Assembly: GCA_029532625.1 (NCBI GenBank)
Contig: JARFXM010000002.1
Span: 744,001-808,000, forward strand
DNA from: Lomentospora prolificans
Lineage: Eukaryota; Ascomycota; Sordariomycetes; Microascales; Microascaceae
Direction of reading: 5' to 3'
DNA: 64,000 nucleotides
Part shown: one piece after another, positions 59,521 to 64,000 of the stretch
How positions within the stretch are numbered: position 1 is the stretch's first letter
How the letters are laid out: each line of letters starts with the position of its first letter
Translations under genes and position numbers: made by a program
Notes under the pieces: model-generated
The model's database searches: none
The model's input: the letters and a program-made list of their open reading frames with translations, nothing else
What the model was told of the DNA's origin: nothing

Positions 59521-61077
59521 ATTATCTGAGGATGGACAGCTGGCAAGTTCGGTACGTACCGGGCCATTAGCACGCATGAGGTACATTGTATTTCCTCGTA
59601 TTCTAATAACCTGGAGCTCCAAGCTCAATTCAGCAATATATGTTCTCGCGCATTTGAATACCCTCCGCAATTTCGTCAGCAGTGGTGTCATCACTCCGAC
59701 GATTCAAGCTTGCTTGATCACAATTAGTATCAGTGCTTTCGAAATGTATTACTTGTACCAGCGTCTACTGGAACAAGCAAAAGGCAGTGATACTTCCAAC
59801 CAAATTCCAACTGAACCAACTACTTGTAGGAAATTTTCCCCACAACTACACAGAGAGCTGCGTTCCTATAGTTAGTTCGGTCAGGATACCCCCTTCGTTC
59901 TCAATCAGCTTTATAAAAGGCTCGTAATGCACATTGTTGGTGGTGATGACGTACCGTAACTCTCTGGCTCGAGTATCTTAATAAAACATCTGCCCTGTCC
60001 CATATATGCCATGGGTCAACATTAACACCATCCGAATATTACGCAGTAGCTTGACGACGGTTCGTGGACCCCACGGAGTAACCCACGAGAATGACGTGCG
60101 GTGCCCTCCTCCACGTGCGTTACTCAAGGGATGGTAGCGATACGCGAAAATTAAAGAAAGGTAGCGAAGCCTGCTTTCCTAAGAGCTGAGTACCGATCCG
60201 GAACCCGGGACCCGGTCTCCTCCATTGTCAGGTACTCAATGTAGATCCTACTACACAGTCGCTTGTGTACTACTCCAGTTGCCACTACATGCGTGACGTC
60301 GAACTCATGGAGAAATCCGCCAAGTCCATTCGGACGAAGAAATCCTTCATGGATTAGTGGATTAACAAGTCCACCTGTGCTCCAGTGAGGTTGGCTCACT
60401 TGTTCTTCCACAACGATGATATTCACAAGCCTCACCTTAACCGCTGCTCGCCGATCCATTCTCACAACTTCTGTTGTTTTACCAGGCCAACAATAGCTAG
60501 CGATTCGCATTTTCTGGCGCTAGTCATACTAGGTCTGCTGTGCGAAGGAAACAATCAGCCCAGAACCGTAGCCGGTATGAACTCTTGACACGATGGGGTC
60601 AGTCCTCAGCGTCGCTAGCAGAGGCAGTGGCCAACTAGAAGCTATGACGTACGAAACCGTCCTATGTATCAACTCGATTAGAAGTGCCGTCAGCGACTGG
60701 ACCATAATCCTGTTAAATCGTGGAGATAAGGCCAGACCAGGTTCAGGTCTGATACAAGAGAGCTGAGGCGTTGTTTAATTTTATGGGGGCGATATCAAAA
60801 GGGAAGAACAAGTTAGGATTAGGTAGGTGCCACCAATGTCAGTGTCGAGTGTCTAGCTCTCGGGGTCCTAGCCAAGGCGTGAAGGCTTCCCAGATTTCGG
60901 CGTTAGAACTGCGCACCAACGCCGGAAAGCCGCGAGTCGGCGGAAAATGCGACGGTCCGAACATGATCGTCGTGAGCCGATCTCTTGGGGACCAAGATGG
61001 CCCTTTCCACGCCTCCGGAACATTTTCCTAATACTCGGATTATCGCGTGGGAAATCTTCCGCATCACCCTTGACTAT

Positions 61078-61173
61078 CTAGATATAGCAGCCCGTGGCTG
61101 TGTGCCAGATCCTGATGGAGTAGGATGCAAACGCCAGGAGCCTCCAGCCATCCGATGAAGCAAGCGAGGTGGC
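61078..61173 (-). pseudogene. Relic of a WD40 repeat (NLR/HET-type)
   Basis: On the minus strand the frame reads TSLASSDGWRLLAFAS, then YSIRIWHTATGCY, which matches one WD40 blade of the high-identity repeats of fungal NACHT-WD40 proteins (SPDGRLLASASYDKTIRIWDTATG). It is followed at once by a stop codon. A two-residue loss in the middle and substitution of the WD Asp by His mark decay. No second blade is visible in frame, so this is a single fragment. Confidence 0.4.
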
Positions 61174-62646
61174 GCCAATGGATCTTAGAGGAATCATCAG
61201 CCCTAGCCGGGCAGGGCAGATCCGTAGAAGACGAAACCGGAAGAAGAGAGCGCGGCTTTGCGATTGCAGAGACATGTGTTCAAACCGAAAAAGCGGACTG
61301 ATGCTGGGAGATGCAGCCAAAACGACGGTACCGTTGTTCAGAATAGCAGCTAACCGTCGCGCTTTAGTCCGCTCGAGTTGGTAAGCTCAGGCGACGTCCT
61401 ACAAGAGGAGTACAGAGAATATAAATGGAACGCCGTCTCCTTCCATAGCACCTTTGTCCTCGTTTCAACGACTTACACCGAAGCCGGCGTTTATAGCACC
61501 GTCGATAACCCAAAGGGTTTGCCGTTCCTCTCGCATCACTTGTCCTCATGTTTTTCCTAGTGGGACCGATCTTTCAGCTCTACTGGAATCTATGCACGCT
61601 ATGGACGATCAAAATCAAGATCGGAATCGCTAATGCCCGCGCCCACTGCCTGGCTACTAGTTTTCCTACCGAGCCGGGGCTTTATGGTTTATGTTCTGGC
61701 CTGTCATTAGACGCGTTCTTGGACGTTTCACAGATCTAGATGATCAAGAGTTGGGCGGAGCAGGGGACGGTGGTTACAACCATGTCCGCTGAATCTATCT
61801 ATTCATCCTAAACTGCATGCTCTCATCTGCCGTCTTTTCCTCAAGCCTCCCCCGCGTGCCAACCATTCACATGTGATTCCGCCACACTTCTCCGTGGCTA
61901 AAACAGATCCCAGAAGCCCATGGCTGGCGATGGGGGACGTCTTTGTGGCTGAGCTACAACCCAGCGCCGATCCACTCCCGTCGCTCCTCTGGCAGTCCCG
62001 AATATGAGGAGCGCAGAACTATGAGGCTGACGGCGTCCAAAAAATTGGGCAGTCTATCAAATCCGATAGAGAACCCTCCAGTGTTCCATCATCGCTGAAT
62101 TCCAATTGCCGAGGCCCACCTTTGATCCCTCCACTCTGTAATGACCACCAATAGACACGACGTAGCCAGCTTCGAGGTCGTTACACTACCACTCTCTCTG
62201 CGCGCTCGAGATCACTTTTGGCTGGGTTGTTCCGCGTCGAAACACCCATCCTCTGCTTCCGAGCCGGCTTTGCGCTCCCACGTTCCACGTTCCACGTTCA
62301 GGGCTTCCTGCTACGGCAGCTACCATTCGAATCCCGACACTCCATGGCTGCATTTTCTTATCTAGACTAGACGCAACTTGACGATTTCCTTTTCTCTTCC
62401 CCCTGAGACTCACGCCATCTCGGCATCATTTTCGACACTTATACCCATATCCACAGTCACCCCTTTTTAGAAATTGTTCTATTAGATCCTTAATTCATTA
62501 GAGCTCTGCACCCCATTTTTTTGGTCGCCACTTAGGTGCCGGCGTAGCGTCGGTCGCTTGCTTCCGGCTTACACGCGCACATTCGGATATGCTGTCCCTC
62601 TTGTCAGCCTCGCAAACAACTTCTCACGTCTTTCTCAACTACCACT

Positions 62647-63536
62647 ATGGCAACCTCACTCGCCCCCATCGTAACTCCCGCCCTCATTTCAACCATCAGG
62701 CGCTATCCTAACCTCCCTCGCCATACTTGGTACTTCGTGGCCGCCACCACTCTTTCCATTATCAACCGCCCAGATGAGATTCCCAAGATCTATAAGCATG
62801 CCATAGATTTTGGCCAAGAACAGGCCGACGCCACCCCAAATGTAGAAGAACAGCTTGCCATCTCGCGGAGGATAAGAGAGGCCATAATCAAATCCGCTGC
62901 CGTTGGTGGCCTACCAAAGGTGGGTGTAGTCGATCTGTGTCTCGGCTCTGGGGCGACCACAAAATGCTGATAGAGCGCCAGGCCATAAATGCGCTTCTAG
63001 CCCTCAAGGTTGTGACGCCAGCTCACCTAATCGATGAACCAATGGGCTTCTCCCCCACACTAAGACCTGTCGAGATATACGACACGCCATCTTCGCAGAT
63101 CCTCCGCCGCGGCCAGGCCTTCTTCGATATGGTCTACGGCAAGATCTCCAAGCGAATCATGGGGCAAATGGACCGTTCCGGCACAGAGGACCTAGGCTTG
63201 ATGGCGAGGCTGATGTATGGATATGTATTAAGCAACACGAATGTGCTCTCTCCCGCCGAGACGTCATTTGTTCTTATCGCGGGGCTAATTCCACAAGACG
63301 TGAGGGCTGCCTTTCTTATGGAGATCTAGAGACATACACGAGACTAACGACGGTTATAGGTCAACCCGCAACTCAAGGGACACCTCAAGGGGGCCCTTAA
63401 TGGAGGGGCCACGGTCGCCGAGGTCAAGGCGGTACGAGACATCGTGATCAAAATTTGCGAGGCCTCGGGCATGAAGCGGATCTCGGACGATTCTCCCGGA
63501 GGTTGGGGTTGGAGGAACGAGGTCGTCAACTTATAA
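62647..63536 (+). CDS. Carboxymuconolactone decarboxylase / AhpD-like family protein
   Basis: Exons 62647-62919, 62982-63299 and 63360-63536 keep frame and encode 255 residues. The fold assignment comes from the mixed helical layout and blocks such as SAAVGGLPKAINALLALK and PVEIYDTPSSQILRRGQAFF, typical of fungal CMD-domain proteins, which are mostly uncharacterised and fall in the AhpD-like superfamily. The Cys pair (CxxC) and His of peroxidase-type AhpD are absent, so redox activity is unlikely. The first intron acceptor is chosen at 62981 to restore GGLPKAINALLALK; the alternative acceptor a few bases upstream would add residues. The protein is probably soluble, with no signal peptide. Confidence 0.75.
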
Positions 63537-63549
63537 AGTTGGGGATGTT

Positions 63550-63723
63550 TCAGTCAGTTGCCCGGCCAAGAGCGTTGGCACCGGCGATGCAGACCATCAA
63601 GACGGAGGCCGCTCCTGGTGACAAATCCACGTAGTAGTCATGACAAGACCCAACTGTTTCCCCGCGGACCCGGCAGTTTCCAGAACTAACCCAGGATAGT
63701 CCTTCGGTGATACGAATAGGTGC
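63550..63723 (-). pseudogene. Coding-like terminal exon or remnant with three Cys
   Basis: A minus-strand frame of 58 codons ends with TGA at 63550. It contains SGNCRVRGETVGSCHDYYVD and LSPGAASVLMVCIAGANALG, a spacing of three Cys and a hydrophobic end that looks like a small secreted protein's last exon. A possible acceptor (ttag) precedes the SGNC segment. No upstream exon or start is visible before the window edge, so I cannot say whether it is intact. It is too short to be sure of. Confidence 0.28.
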
Positions 63724-64000
63724 TAGCTAAAATGTCTTCAAGTTTCCGTCTAGTGCCACGCCAAACCACGAGCTTTTTTCCCTTCCCTTCCTCCTCCCTT
63801 TTGGTGAGCAGCTAACTTGACCCTTCAGACCGCGGTCCGTCACCCGCTTGGCCAAGTAGCGACGGGGGTTGTGTCTTTTGATAGGGATGATAGATCTAGA
63901 AGGAATGACGGAATCCTATCACTGTGATGGTATCCCGGCCCTTTTCCTTGACCCTGGGACGATTAGCTCGCACTTCAACGTGGTGTCGAGGTCTAGTAGT
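63724..64000. other. Window edge, no feature seen
   Basis: No gene or motif is supported. If the frame at 63550-63723 is a real exon, the rest of that gene could begin here or beyond the edge. Confidence 0.4.

Larger units (their letters stand above)
59212..62646. other. Gene-poor region with a WD40 relic
   Basis: It contains the HRD1 upstream region, the WD40-like fragment at 61078-61173 and, from about 62,100, the upstream region of the next gene. No intact gene is supported. Frames at 60151-60510 (-) and elsewhere have no motif. Confidence 0.5.

Noticed and set aside
62325..62345. Isolated attcgaatccc string like a tRNA T-arm
   Set aside because: No upstream tRNA body. It lies in the promoter region of the CMD-like gene.

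Overview
The window looks like nuclear DNA of a filamentous ascomycete, most likely a Sordariomycete close to the Sordariales. The evidence is short (about 55-210 nt) GTAAGT-type introns with CTAAC/CTGAC branch sites, strong C-ending codon bias, long pyrimidine-rich leaders, and a set of housekeeping genes with fungal architecture. No CRISPR arrays, intact transposons, rRNA or convincing tRNAs were found. Gene models are my own splice predictions. Every multi-exon model given keeps frame through all junctions.

Left part (1-24.2 kb), gene-rich: a very large Ser/Pro-rich protein with a C-terminal methyltransferase-like domain (+); a possible small ORF (-); a six-exon cytochrome P450 with an 11-nt exon (-); HSP90 (-) with a 5' UTR intron and candidate heat-shock elements; a LOA1/Vps66-like acyltransferase (+); mitochondrial dihydroxy-acid dehydratase of branched-chain amino acid synthesis (-); and a CaaX-terminated TeaR/Mod5-like cell-end receptor (-).

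Middle part (24.2-52.2 kb), gene-poor: a degenerate kinase-like orphan (+), a calcineurin-like metallophosphoesterase (+), a J-domain protein with a long Arg/Glu/Asp tract (+) and a sterol O-acyltransferase (-). These are separated by deserts of up to 9 kb that hold microsatellites, homopolymer runs and at least one broken coding remnant.

Right part (52.2-64 kb): glycogenin (+) with a His/Glu-rich insert, the ER-associated ubiquitin ligase HRD1 (-), a WD40-repeat relic (-), a carboxymuconolactone-decarboxylase-like protein (+) and a short coding-like Cys-containing exon at the edge (-).

The genes do not form a pathway cluster. Two neighbours, the sterol acyltransferase and HRD1, are both ER membrane proteins tied to sterol and lipid homeostasis in other fungi, and the LOA1-like enzyme also relates to lipid storage, but this looks like coincidence. 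I did not find a convincing new biological system. The most unusual items are the kinase-like orphan, the glycogenin insert, the P450 microexon and the decayed gene fragments.
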